56,246 bases of DNA from CAYNYF01 sp964401385 (GTDB taxonomy: Bacteria; Planctomycetota; Phycisphaerae; SM23-33): NCBI GenBank assembly GCA_964401385.1, contig CAYNYF010000017.1, positions 1 to 56,246 on the forward strand, given 5' to 3'. This document shows, in pieces, positions 42,143 to 50,547 of the stretch (positions are counted from its first letter, which is position 1; each line of letters starts with the position of its first letter). The notes beneath the pieces were generated by a model. The model did no database searches. It was not told the origin of the DNA and saw nothing but the letters and a program-made list of their open reading frames with translations. The position numbers and the translations under genes are program-made.

Positions 42143-43104
42143 TCTGCCTGGGCGAGTTGCTGATCGACCTGCCGGCGACGGCGCGGGACGTCTCGCTGGC
42201 CGACGCCCCCGGCTTCACCAAGGCCCCCGGCGGCGCTCCGGCCAACGTGGCCGTGGCCGTCCGCAGGCTCGGGGCGAGTTCCGGCTTCATCGGGGCCGTC
42301 GGCAACGACCCCTTCGGCAAATTCCTCGCCGGCGTGCTGGCCCGCGAGGGCGTGAACACGGCCGGGCTTGTCCGCAGCGACGACGTGCGAACGCCGCTGG
42401 CCTTCGTGGCCGTCCGCTCCGACGGCGCGGGAGACTTCTTCTTCTACCACGACGGCGGGCTGGCGCCGCTGCGGGAAGAGCACGTCGACGCGGCCTACCT
42501 GCACTCGGCGGCGGTGCTGCACTTCGGCTCCATCAGCCGCATTCAGCCGGCGGCGCGGGCGGCCACGGACAAGGCCAGGGGCATCGCCGCAAAGGCCGGC
42601 CTGCTGGTCAGCTACGACCCGAACTACCGCCCGCGCCTCTGGGCCGATCCGGGCGAGGCCCGCGAAAGAATCCGCGAGGGCTTCGACGGCGCGGCCCTGG
42701 CGAAGGTCTCCAAGGAGGAGTGGGAGTTCATACTGGGCACGGCGGACTTTGACGGCGGCTCGCGGCGGCTGCTGGACGCCGGCGTGCAGCTCGTGGTCCG
42801 CAGCGAGGGCGGCGCGGGCGCCAGCTTCGCCACGTCCCGGGCGAGCGGGCACGTCGACGCCTTCGAGGTCGAAAGCGTGGAGTTCACCGGCGCCGGCGAC
42901 GCCTTCACCGCCTCGCTGCTGGTGGACCTGCTCGCCCGCCGGGGGCAGGGGGCGGCTCCGGCGGAGCTGGACGAGGGGCAACTGCGGCACATCCTCCGCC
43001 GGGCCAATGCCGTCGGCGCACTGACCACCACCCGCCCGGGGGCGATACCCGCCCTGCCGCGGCGGCAGGAGGTCGATGCCTTCCTCAGCGCCGCCGGCGA
43101 ATGA
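42130..43104 (+). CDS. PfkB-family sugar kinase (fructokinase-like)
   Basis: A 324-residue ribokinase-type enzyme. The N-terminal motif is VICLGELLIDLPA, followed by GGAPANVAVAVRRLGASSGFIGAVGNDPFG and FYHDGG. The C-terminal anion hole and catalytic base are in EFTGAGDAFTASLLVDLLAR (catalytic Asp in GAGD). Fructokinase is the usual assignment for this subgroup, with 2-keto-3-deoxygluconate or another sugar possible. GTG 42130 lies within the rdgB 3' end. The 3' end overlaps the convergent membrane protein gene by 20 bases. Confidence 0.9.
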   Translation: MPDVICLGELLIDLPATARDVSLADAPGFTKAPGGAPANVAVAVRRLGASSGFIGAVGNDPFGKFLAGVLAREGVNTAGLVRSDDVRTPLAFVAVRSDGAGDFFFYHDGGLAPLREEHVDAAYLHSAAVLHFGSISRIQPAARAATDKARGIAAKAGLLVSYDPNYRPRLWADPGEARERIREGFDGAALAKVSKEEWEFILGTADFDGGSRRLLDAGVQLVVRSEGGAGASFATSRASGHVDAFEVESVEFTGAGDAFTASLLVDLLARRGQGAAPAELDEGQLRHILRRANAVGALTTTRPGAIPALPRRQEVDAFLSAAGE

Positions 43105-43882
43105 GGGCAACGGCGAACAGACACCCCGCCACCGCCGCGTAGCCGGCCGCCGTCGTCAGCCAGTCCGCCTTGGGCTTGGGGACGTCCCGGGCGAGCACGG
43201 TGCAGTCGTAGAGGATCGGGCCCTCGTGCCAGATGAAGCCCGACCGGCTCGGCAGGCAGCTCGCGGTGGCGTATACGGGATTCGCGGCCGCCACGAGCAG
43301 GCTCGCCCGGCCGCGCCACGGGCCGTCGCCGGCCAGGATGATGCCGTTGGCCCAGAACGGCCCGGCCGCGATCGCCAGCACAATCAGAATCGCCAGCGAC
43401 GCCGCAAGCAGGCGGTTCTCGACCCGCCGGGCCAACACCACCAGCCCGCAGGCGAACAGGCCGACGCTGCACCAGATAAGATAGATCTTCGCCGCCCCGG
43501 CCGGCGAGAGCATCTTCCCGACGGTCAGCACGATCAGCAGCACCGCGCTGGCGTCCAGGACCGGCCCGCCGTGAAAGACGGCGCCCCAGAGGCCCGCCCC
43601 GCCGGCGGCGAAGATGGGCGTGGCGACGATCACCCACAGCAGGCCGACCAGCAGCGCCGTCACCGCCGCCGTGGACGGGGCCAGCAGCGCCCGGGCCGCC
43701 GCGTACGCCCCGACCTGGACGGCGATGGTCGCGCCCGCGGCCGCCAGCATCGCCGGCAGGTTCCGCCGCCAGAGGCCGGCGAGATGCCGCGGCTGGACAG
43801 CTTCGGCAGGATGATCGGCCCCGGCGCCCACGGACGCCTCACCGGCCGCCGGGCGCCTTCGGCCGCCGGGCCTTATACTCAT
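43085..43882 (-). CDS. Multi-pass membrane protein of unknown function
   Basis: 265 residues with about six hydrophobic helices (AMLAAAGATIAVQVGAYAA, AVTALLVGLLWVIVATPIFAA, LLIVLTVGKML, IYLIWCSVGLFACGLVVL, AASLAILIVLAIAAGPFW, AAGYAAVAGCLFAVALI) and an Arg-rich end (RRRR). An extracytoplasmic-looking loop between helices 5 and 6 contains CLPSRSGFIWHEGPILYDCTV. I do not recognise the family. Its ATG overlaps the 3' end of the YdjY gene by 44 bases, so the two are probably co-translated. Confidence 0.75.
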   Translation of the reverse strand: MSIRPGGRRRPAAGEASVGAGADHPAEAVQPRHLAGLWRRNLPAMLAAAGATIAVQVGAYAAARALLAPSTAAVTALLVGLLWVIVATPIFAAGGAGLWGAVFHGGPVLDASAVLLIVLTVGKMLSPAGAAKIYLIWCSVGLFACGLVVLARRVENRLLAASLAILIVLAIAAGPFWANGIILAGDGPWRGRASLLVAAANPVYATASCLPSRSGFIWHEGPILYDCTVLARDVPKPKADWLTTAAGYAAVAGCLFAVALIRRRR

Positions 43883-45029
43883 CCAGCAGGGCCCGCAGGC
43901 GCGTGGCGTAGTCGGCCCACAACGCCGACACCGACTTGATCTGCTGCTGCCGCCGTTCGACGTGCTTCAGCACGGCGGCGACGTCCTCGCCCGGGTCGCC
44001 CAACAGCTCGCCCGCCTGGGCGAGCTGGTCCTTCCAGTACTGGAGGGCCTGCCCCACCTCCCGGGGCGTGCGCGGAAGTATCTCATCGGCCAGAGCCTGA
44101 ACCCGGAACGTCACGTCGCTCAGGCCGGCCTCGGCCAGCGCCGCCTTCAGCCGCTCGCGATCGTACACCAGGGCCCGCTGGTCAATGCGGACGACGGCCG
44201 CCGTCTTGGAATGACGCGAGAGGAACTTCCTGACGGCCGTGGGGACGTCCTCCAGCGACAGCCGCCGACCGTCCATCTCCACCCGCCCGAAGGCGTCGAC
44301 GGTGAAAGCGACCCTGGCGTCGGCGGCCGTCTGGGCATCCTTGACGGGCGCGATCACCACCTCCACGGGCGTGCCCTTGGCCGGCACCACCGCGGGATTG
44401 GCCGTGAACTCCAGCATCGCGTTCTTGTCCGAGCTTTCAAAAGGCACGTCGATGACGCTGGAGGCGAAATTGGCCAGGGAGACGTGGTGGCCTTCCACGT
44501 CGGCCCAGTAGCGCCCGTCGTCGAGCAGGGCCGAGCCGACGAACGCCCAGCGCGTGGGCTTGGGCTTCTTCTTCGTGTTGGCCAGCAGCAGCCAGTCGGT
44601 GGCGGCAGCCTCGCGCGGGGCGCCCTTGGGGTCCTTCCACCGCAGGACGATCTCCAGCATCGCCCCCTTGGGCGGCACGAACACCGGCTTGCCGCCGGCG
44701 GGAGTAGTCCACTGCGCCGGCTTGCCCCGGTCCAGCCCCAGCATTGTCAGCGCCGCGTGCAACGACGACGGCAGCGCCTTCGTCGCCAGCAGCGACTCAT
44801 AGTCCTTCGTCCCCTGCGTGCAGAGCAGGAACTCCAGGAATCCCTCTTTGAGGGAGACGGTCGCCTGGACGACGACCTGTCGCTTGTCGAGGTCGACCGC
44901 CAGGTGTTTGAGGCGCACGACCTTGCCCGCCGGTTGGGTGGCCGGGCGCGTGGTCGTCTGCGCCGGCGATCGCCCGCAGAGCAGGCTCGCGGCCAGCACG
45001 CACGCGACGATGCTGTTCGACCTGATCAT
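43839..45029 (-). CDS. Exported YdjY-like domain protein
   Basis: 396 residues from ATG 45029 (AGGA nearby; the frame is open to 45125). The signal peptide is SIVACVLAASLLCGRSPAQ. Residues about 35-240 carry the YdjY-type pattern (KHLAVDLDKRQVVVQATVSL, EFLLCTQGTKDYESLLATKA, LHAALTMLGLDRGKP). A C-terminal part of about 150 residues (VEMDGRRLSLEDVPTAVRKF, VYDRERLKAALAEAGLSDVTF) recalls ExbD-like folds, and the tail is helical. YdjY domains are of unknown function and occur in periplasmic proteins of planctomycetes and anaerobes. Confidence 0.82.
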   Translation of the reverse strand: MIRSNSIVACVLAASLLCGRSPAQTTTRPATQPAGKVVRLKHLAVDLDKRQVVVQATVSLKEGFLEFLLCTQGTKDYESLLATKALPSSLHAALTMLGLDRGKPAQWTTPAGGKPVFVPPKGAMLEIVLRWKDPKGAPREAAATDWLLLANTKKKPKPTRWAFVGSALLDDGRYWADVEGHHVSLANFASSVIDVPFESSDKNAMLEFTANPAVVPAKGTPVEVVIAPVKDAQTAADARVAFTVDAFGRVEMDGRRLSLEDVPTAVRKFLSRHSKTAAVVRIDQRALVYDRERLKAALAEAGLSDVTFRVQALADEILPRTPREVGQALQYWKDQLAQAGELLGDPGEDVAAVLKHVERRQQQIKSVSALWADYATRLRALLDEYKARRPKAPGGR

Positions 45030-45180
45030 ATCTGATCCTCGCTTGCCGGCCCGCGGCAGGGCGGCGAGGCCGCTGTCGGTCCACCCGGCAAGCCGCGGCC
45101 GCGGCAGTATTGTTCCTGCCGGCATGGTACCAGAAAGCGCCCCGCCTGTCCGCCCGAAGTCGCCGTCGCCCCGGCCAAGA

Positions 45181-45209
45181 AAAACGCCCCGTCCACGGGG
45201 ACGGGGCGC
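45181..45209 (-). terminator. Strong rho-independent terminator after the secretin gene
   Basis: On the minus strand CGCCCCGTCC and GGACGGGGCG form a perfect 10-bp stem around a CCGT loop and are followed by TTTTTCTT. It lies 24 bases after the secretin stop and should end the pilus operon transcript, separating it from the YdjY gene. Confidence 0.92.
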
Positions 45210-45233
45210 AAAGAGTCCGGGAAGACGCGCCGG

Positions 45234-48200
45234 CTATTCCGGGAACGTGGTGTCTTCGTATTCCTTCTGAATGATGATCTCGGGCCTGACCATGATCAGC
45301 AGGGTCTGTTCGTCGCGGACGATCGACCGGTTTGTGAAGGCCCGGTTGAGCACGGGTATCTTGGCGAGGATGGGCACGCCCATCTCCCTCTCCACCTCGC
45401 CGGCAAGCCTCTGCCCCCCCAGCAGCAGCGTGGCCTTGTCGGGCACGGAGACGGTGCACTGCACCTCCTGGATGGTGACGTTGGGCAGTTGCAGCGTGCC
45501 GGAGCCGGGAATCGGGTTGCCGGCGGCGTCGAGCGCGCCCTGGTACTCGGTGAAGCCGTTGACGGTCGAGACCTGCGGGCGGATGGTCATGGTGACGTAC
45601 TTGCGGTCGGCCGAGATGGTCGCCTCCACGTCCAGGGTGGTGCCGGTGGAGACCGTGGCGATGATGGGTCGGTAGGCGGCGACGTTTTCGACGACCTCCG
45701 GCTCCGTGCCGGCGACGTAAGCCTGCTGGGTGGAGACGGTGACGTACGCCCGCTGGCTGTTGTACAGCGTCAGCCGCGGCGCCGTCAGCGTGCGCGTGGA
45801 CTGGTTGGCCTGGGTGGCGCTGATGAGGAAGTCCACCTGGATGTCGTCCAGGAACGTCCCGGCGATGCTCAAGGCGCTGCTGGTGGCGGTGCCGCCGATG
45901 CTGCTGGGAACGAACGTCTGCTGCGGCCCGGCGAAATCGAACGAGCCCTGGCGCATCCCCATCGGCGTGAACCGGTTGCTGACCAGCCCGCGCCTCTGCC
46001 ACTGCGGCAGGAAGGCGCCGGCGCTGCTGTCGACGATGCGAGCCCCGGTGAGCGGGTCGGTCAGCCACCCCCCGGAGCCGTCGTCAACCGGCTTCAGCCG
46101 CGAGGTCAGGTTGAAGTAGAAGTCCAGGTCGATGCCGATGTGGTTCAGGAAGCCGGTGGTGACTTGGATGAAGCGGGCCTCGACGTTGATCTGCAAGGCC
46201 TTGGCCTCTCGAAGCTGCTCCAGCAGCCGCGTCAGCGACTCCTGGTTTTCGGGCGTCTGGCTGACGACGATCTGCCCGCCCATCTCCCGGATGGATCCCG
46301 TTCCCGACGCCGTAATCCAGCTATCGGGAGAGATGGTGGCGCGAATCAGATCCAGCATGTCGCCGATGAGCTGCTGCCGGCTGACCTGGTTTTCCCCTCC
46401 GACGTTGTTGCCGCCGCCGGTGTTGTTGCCGCCGGAGCCGAAGAAGCCGCCGCTGCCGCCGCCGCCGCTGGTGTTGTTGCTGCTGGCGTTGGTGGACTGG
46501 TTGGACAGGTCGATGCGCGGCCCCTCGAAGCTCGGCACGCGCACGATCAGGTCGCTTATGTCGTAGACGCGCGTGACCACCTGCCGCGACAGGTCGTTCC
46601 TGGTGGAGATGGTGATGACGCCGTCGTCGATGACGAAGCCCAGCGGGTTGATGCCGCCGACGTCGTCCAGGACGGTCCGCAGCGCCTTCTCAATGGTCAC
46701 GTCGGTCAGCTTGACGTTGACGGGCGTGTCCCGGTTGATGCCGGCCTGCTCCAGGGCGTTCCACTTCACGTGAATGCTGGCCCCGCTGACCTCGCGCATG
46801 AACTCGGTGACCTGCTCGAAGGGCACGCCGCTGAACTCAAACTTGCGGTGGGTCTGCATCAGTTTCTTGCGGACGGCCCGGTTAGCCGGGCTCTCGGCCG
46901 CCGCCCCCACGGCGAAGCGCCGGCGAGACTCCCGGATCTGCGGCCAGTCCGTCGGGTACCGCAGCAGCATGTACCACGGAATCTGGGCCTCGCGGATGCC
47001 CACCAACTGCTTGGTCTCCTCCCGGAGGCCGGTGCCGACGGCTTCCTTATCCCGCAGCCGCAGCACGAAGCCGCTGAGCGTCTCGTACATTTCCGCGGCC
47101 CTGCCGTCCTCGGGGTCCAACTGCCGGATGCGCTGGAGGATGTCGACGGCCTGGGTGTACTTGTGTTCCTTGCGCAGCGTCCCGGCGCGCACCCACAGGG
47201 TGCTGATCTTCTCACGAAGCTGCCGGTCGGTCTCCTCCCGGCGAATCCGCTCGCGCTGGAGCAGCTCCGCCCTCTGGTGCTCGACGCGATCCTGGTCCCA
47301 CTGCAACTCCTCCCGGTCGATGAAGCGGACGACCTCGTCGATCTCCGCCAGCTTCCGGCGGTACTGCTCGTCGGTGAACAGGATGCGGTTGGCCTTGCTC
47401 GTAACCAGGGTCTTGGCGTGATCGAGTTCCTGCCGGGCGCGGGCGAAGTCCTCCTTTGATTTTGGCAGGTGCAGGGCCTGGCGGCTCCGCTGCACGGCCT
47501 GGGCGTAGCCGGTCTCGACCCTTTGCTTGCGGATTGTGAGGAGCTTTTGCAGCTCGCTGATGGCCGACCGCCCCTTGGTCGTGCCCTTGCGGGCCTGGGC
47601 CCCTGCCAGGGCGAGCCGGGCGGGCTCGTACTGGGGCACGAGTTCGACGGCGCGTTTGAAATACCCGACGGCCTTGTCGATCTCGTAATGATCCATGGCC
47701 TCGCGGCCCAGGCGGATGTAGCGGTCGGCCCGGTCGATGCGGGCCTGAAGCTCCTGCGTCCGCACCTTCTCGATGCCCGACTTGGCGGGGGGCGACACGG
47801 TCGCCGGCTGCGTTGTCGCCGAGCCCCCGGCCGCCTTGGCCGCGGCGATCCTGCCGGCGGCCAGCTTCTGCTGCTTCCGTGCGTCCTGGCGAACCTGGTC
47901 GGTAACGAACTGGCTGCCTGCAACCTGCCCGAAGAGGGCCTCGGCCCGGGCCAACTGGTTGGCCTTCAGGGCCGCCAGGGCTTGCTGATAAGCGGCCATC
48001 GCCGCCCGTTGCTGTCCGATGGCCGCCGCCGCCTTCTTGCCATAGTCATCCAGTTGCGCCTGCCGAACGCCGGAAAGCCTGCTCCGATCGACGCCTCGCA
48101 GCGTTTGCTGGCACTGCTGGAAATCCTTGGCCTTGTACTGGTCGATGCCCTTCTTCAGCAGCGCCTGTGCGCGGTCGGTCTGGGCATCCTGGGCCCACCC

Positions 48201-48266
48201 AGTCGCGGCGGGCACCGCCGCCAGCGCTATCAAGACCACCAGCCATAGCCCATGTAGAGGTTTCAA
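45234..48266 (-). CDS. PilQ/GspD-like secretin with N-terminal repeat region
   Basis: 1,010 residues from TTG 48266, chosen because AAAGGAGG lies six bases upstream. The signal peptide is WLVVLIALAAVPAATGWAQ. Residues about 30-400 are helical TPR-like repeats (AQALLKKGIDQYKAKDF, RLGREAMDHYEIDKAVGYF). Residues about 435-570 form the N-domain (SPANRAVRKKLMQ, LEQAGINRDTPVNVKL). A Gly/Ser/Asn linker (SSNNTSGGGGSGGFFGSGG) follows, then the secretin core (INVEARFIQVTTGFLNHIGID) with the C-terminal signature LLLGGQRLAGEVEREMGVPI, ILAKIPVLNRAFTNRS and LLIMVRPEII. It forms the outer-membrane channel of a type IV pilus or type II secretion-like machine and is last in the operon. Confidence 0.9.
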   Translation of the reverse strand: MKPLHGLWLVVLIALAAVPAATGWAQDAQTDRAQALLKKGIDQYKAKDFQQCQQTLRGVDRSRLSGVRQAQLDDYGKKAAAAIGQQRAAMAAYQQALAALKANQLARAEALFGQVAGSQFVTDQVRQDARKQQKLAAGRIAAAKAAGGSATTQPATVSPPAKSGIEKVRTQELQARIDRADRYIRLGREAMDHYEIDKAVGYFKRAVELVPQYEPARLALAGAQARKGTTKGRSAISELQKLLTIRKQRVETGYAQAVQRSRQALHLPKSKEDFARARQELDHAKTLVTSKANRILFTDEQYRRKLAEIDEVVRFIDREELQWDQDRVEHQRAELLQRERIRREETDRQLREKISTLWVRAGTLRKEHKYTQAVDILQRIRQLDPEDGRAAEMYETLSGFVLRLRDKEAVGTGLREETKQLVGIREAQIPWYMLLRYPTDWPQIRESRRRFAVGAAAESPANRAVRKKLMQTHRKFEFSGVPFEQVTEFMREVSGASIHVKWNALEQAGINRDTPVNVKLTDVTIEKALRTVLDDVGGINPLGFVIDDGVITISTRNDLSRQVVTRVYDISDLIVRVPSFEGPRIDLSNQSTNASSNNTSGGGGSGGFFGSGGNNTGGGNNVGGENQVSRQQLIGDMLDLIRATISPDSWITASGTGSIREMGGQIVVSQTPENQESLTRLLEQLREAKALQINVEARFIQVTTGFLNHIGIDLDFYFNLTSRLKPVDDGSGGWLTDPLTGARIVDSSAGAFLPQWQRRGLVSNRFTPMGMRQGSFDFAGPQQTFVPSSIGGTATSSALSIAGTFLDDIQVDFLISATQANQSTRTLTAPRLTLYNSQRAYVTVSTQQAYVAGTEPEVVENVAAYRPIIATVSTGTTLDVEATISADRKYVTMTIRPQVSTVNGFTEYQGALDAAGNPIPGSGTLQLPNVTIQEVQCTVSVPDKATLLLGGQRLAGEVEREMGVPILAKIPVLNRAFTNRSIVRDEQTLLIMVRPEIIIQKEYEDTTFPE

Positions 48267-48296
48267 GGCCAACCTCCTTTCAAGAGGCTAATGCAC
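48267..48296 (-). promoter_or_regulatory. Leader with strong ribosome binding site before the secretin gene
   Basis: GTGCATTAGC, CTC and TTGAAAGGAGG on the minus strand closely copy the leader at 5466-5496. A 268-bp gap separates the secretin from the upstream operon gene, so an extra promoter may exist here. Confidence 0.55.
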
Positions 48297-48534
48297 GCCC
48301 GGCCGGTGCGGCTGTCCGGTCCAACCACGCGTGCGCCTGCCCGTTCCGTCAGCGGCCGGACAGGCCCGAAAGCTCCCGCGGCGTCGGTTGAATCACCGAA
48401 GCCGTCCAGACCCAAATGCGATATATCGTATGAGGACGTAAGCTTGGTGGGCGCCGTCGCGCCACGGGGGAAGATAGTTCATGGCCGTCGGAGATTGCAA
48501 GCTGAAAAAACCACCATTTTGCCGGAGGCCGGCC

Positions 48535-50442
48535 TTACGGTCCGCCGGCGGCAACGGTCGGCGCCTGCTGGACCTCCTTCAGCAGTTCCCGATGCCGCTC
48601 GGACGCCTGGTCCTCCAAGACCGTTCGCGTTCCCAGCTTGCCCTCGGCGCCCAGGTACAGCATCTCCGTGGTGTCTCGGATCGTGTTGGTCTTGGGCTGG
48701 CGCATCTTCTTGGTAAAATCTAAATCCACGACGATGGCGCGGGTGCGGAAATCCACGTTGGCGGTCTGGAACTGCCCGTTCCAGGCCAGCAGCTCCTTCT
48801 TGATCTCCGCGCCGATGGGCTCGCCGCGGCGAACGTTGAATCGGTGCTTGATGCGCTGGCCCCATTTCAGCGTAAAGACCTCCACGTACACTTCCTGCTT
48901 GGCGGGAAAGTCTCCCACCACGAAGAACTCCGTCGGGTACTGTGCCGTCACCGGCTCGGACCACTGTGACCAGGGCGTCATCAGCGTGACCGTCTCCGCC
49001 TCCACCCTCTTGGCCACTTCCCCGAACCGCTCGAACAACGGGTTCAGCAGCACCAGGCGAACGCGGTAGCCGTAGGTTACGCCCTCCGACAGCGCCGTGT
49101 CGTGGAACCACAGCTCCAGGATGCCCTCCTCGCTTTTAAACTGCTCGGCCAGAGACGGCACCAGCGACAATTTGGGCTGCTCCGGCTCTTCGGCGCCCGT
49201 CCCGGGACGTCTGGTGGTCGGCGGTGCGGAGGTCCTGGGCGTCGTCCCCACCCGGGGACGAGGCTGCCGCGGCACACCCGGTCGCGGCGGCCGCGTCGTG
49301 CGCCGCGCCGACCCGGTCGAACCGGCCCCGGTGGGGCGCGGCGCCCCGCTCGGCCGACGGGGTGGAGCCGTGTACCTCTGCTCCCCTTGGCCCATTGGCC
49401 GCGGCATCTGCGCCGGCGGACCAGACACCGCCCCCCGCCCGGTCGGCGCGGGCATGCGATACTGTCCGCGCATAGCCCGACTGTAGGCGTCCCGAGGGTT
49501 GGGAGTTGCGGTCGTGCCCGCCCTCTGCCACGGGTACGAGCCTGTGGCCGTCCCGCTGCGGCGGATCGCCGTCCGCCCCGCCAGCAAATCGCTGACCCGC
49601 GTCCGCGGCTTGTGGATATACCAATCCCCCACCTGGAGGCTCGGGTGGACAATGTTCCAGTACGCCGGCTCCAGCGTTTCCTCCTGGTTTCTGGCAAGCT
49701 GGGCGATGGCCTGTCGGATGAGGTCACGGTTCCGGGGGGTGTATTTCGGCAGCACCACCGGCGGCATCGAAGACGGCAGGTTGACCATGGCCACCATCAC
49801 CGGCTCGCTCCAACTGCCGTCGGGAAGGCGCTGCCGTCGTTCAGCCTGGACGGCGGCGACGAAGAAATCGGCCGTGGCCTTCGGCGCCTTCTTGAGCAGC
49901 TCCTCCCATTGCTTTCGCAGCGATTCGTGAGAGTACACCGCCACCACGTGGGCGGCGATGACCTCCTTCGGCACCGAGGCCTTGTCCCTGTCGGCCTCCG
50001 GGATCTGGTCGGGCGTGGGCACCACCACCTCTCGGTGGATCTGGGCGATCGGCTGCTCCGGGGGGTCGATGACTTTCACCAGCTCCGCCAGCTCCACCGT
50101 CGGCCGGGTCGGGCCCTCTTCGCCCGTCGTCGTCAGCGCCAGCCTCTCCGGCTGCCATTCGACGGCGGGCACGGGGTACCGCTCCCCGATGCGCTCTTTC
50201 AGTTTGGCAAGGTATTGCGGCGGGTCCGCCCGCTCGGGCTGCTTGGCTTGCAAGCTCGCCTCCAGCCGCTGGGCCTGGCTGACCAGGATCTCGTCCACCT
50301 TGCCGGGGGCATGGCCGTCCACCTCGCGCGGACTCGAGGCCACCCAAAACGCCATCGCCAAGACCAGCACCAGCACCGATACCGCCAGCACGAGTTTCTC
50401 CAGGTGCTGCTCCAGTAATGTGGTTCCGTTTGTCTTGGCCAT
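48535..50442 (-). CDS. PilP/PilO-position envelope protein of the pilus operon (family not recognised)
   Basis: 635 residues. The N-terminus is cytoplasmic, then one membrane helix (LVLAVSVLVLVLAMAFWVASS), a coiled-coil-like stretch (DEILVSQAQRLEASLQAKQ), a folded part to about 290 (IHREVVVPTPDQIPEADRDK), and a Pro/Arg/Gly/Thr-rich linker of about 130 residues (PTGAGSTGSARRTTRPPRPG). A C-terminal domain (LELWFHDTALSEGVTYGYRV, FRTRAIVVDLDF) completes it. By position between a PilO-like protein and the secretin it may act as PilP, tethering the inner-membrane complex to the channel. AAGGAG precedes the ATG. No direct similarity to PilP is claimed. Confidence 0.78.
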   Translation of the reverse strand: MAKTNGTTLLEQHLEKLVLAVSVLVLVLAMAFWVASSPREVDGHAPGKVDEILVSQAQRLEASLQAKQPERADPPQYLAKLKERIGERYPVPAVEWQPERLALTTTGEEGPTRPTVELAELVKVIDPPEQPIAQIHREVVVPTPDQIPEADRDKASVPKEVIAAHVVAVYSHESLRKQWEELLKKAPKATADFFVAAVQAERRQRLPDGSWSEPVMVAMVNLPSSMPPVVLPKYTPRNRDLIRQAIAQLARNQEETLEPAYWNIVHPSLQVGDWYIHKPRTRVSDLLAGRTAIRRSGTATGSYPWQRAGTTATPNPRDAYSRAMRGQYRMPAPTGRGAVSGPPAQMPRPMGQGEQRYTAPPRRPSGAPRPTGAGSTGSARRTTRPPRPGVPRQPRPRVGTTPRTSAPPTTRRPGTGAEEPEQPKLSLVPSLAEQFKSEEGILELWFHDTALSEGVTYGYRVRLVLLNPLFERFGEVAKRVEAETVTLMTPWSQWSEPVTAQYPTEFFVVGDFPAKQEVYVEVFTLKWGQRIKHRFNVRRGEPIGAEIKKELLAWNGQFQTANVDFRTRAIVVDLDFTKKMRQPKTNTIRDTTEMLYLGAEGKLGTRTVLEDQASERHRELLKEVQQAPTVAAGGP

Positions 50443-50547
50443 TTCAAGGTCTCCTTACTAGCGCCCGGCCAAGCAGAATCGGCCGAACCTTCCCATCGCC
50501 GCCAGCGGCCGGCTCCGGCACCGCCGAAACGCCCGCCGAATGCCGCG

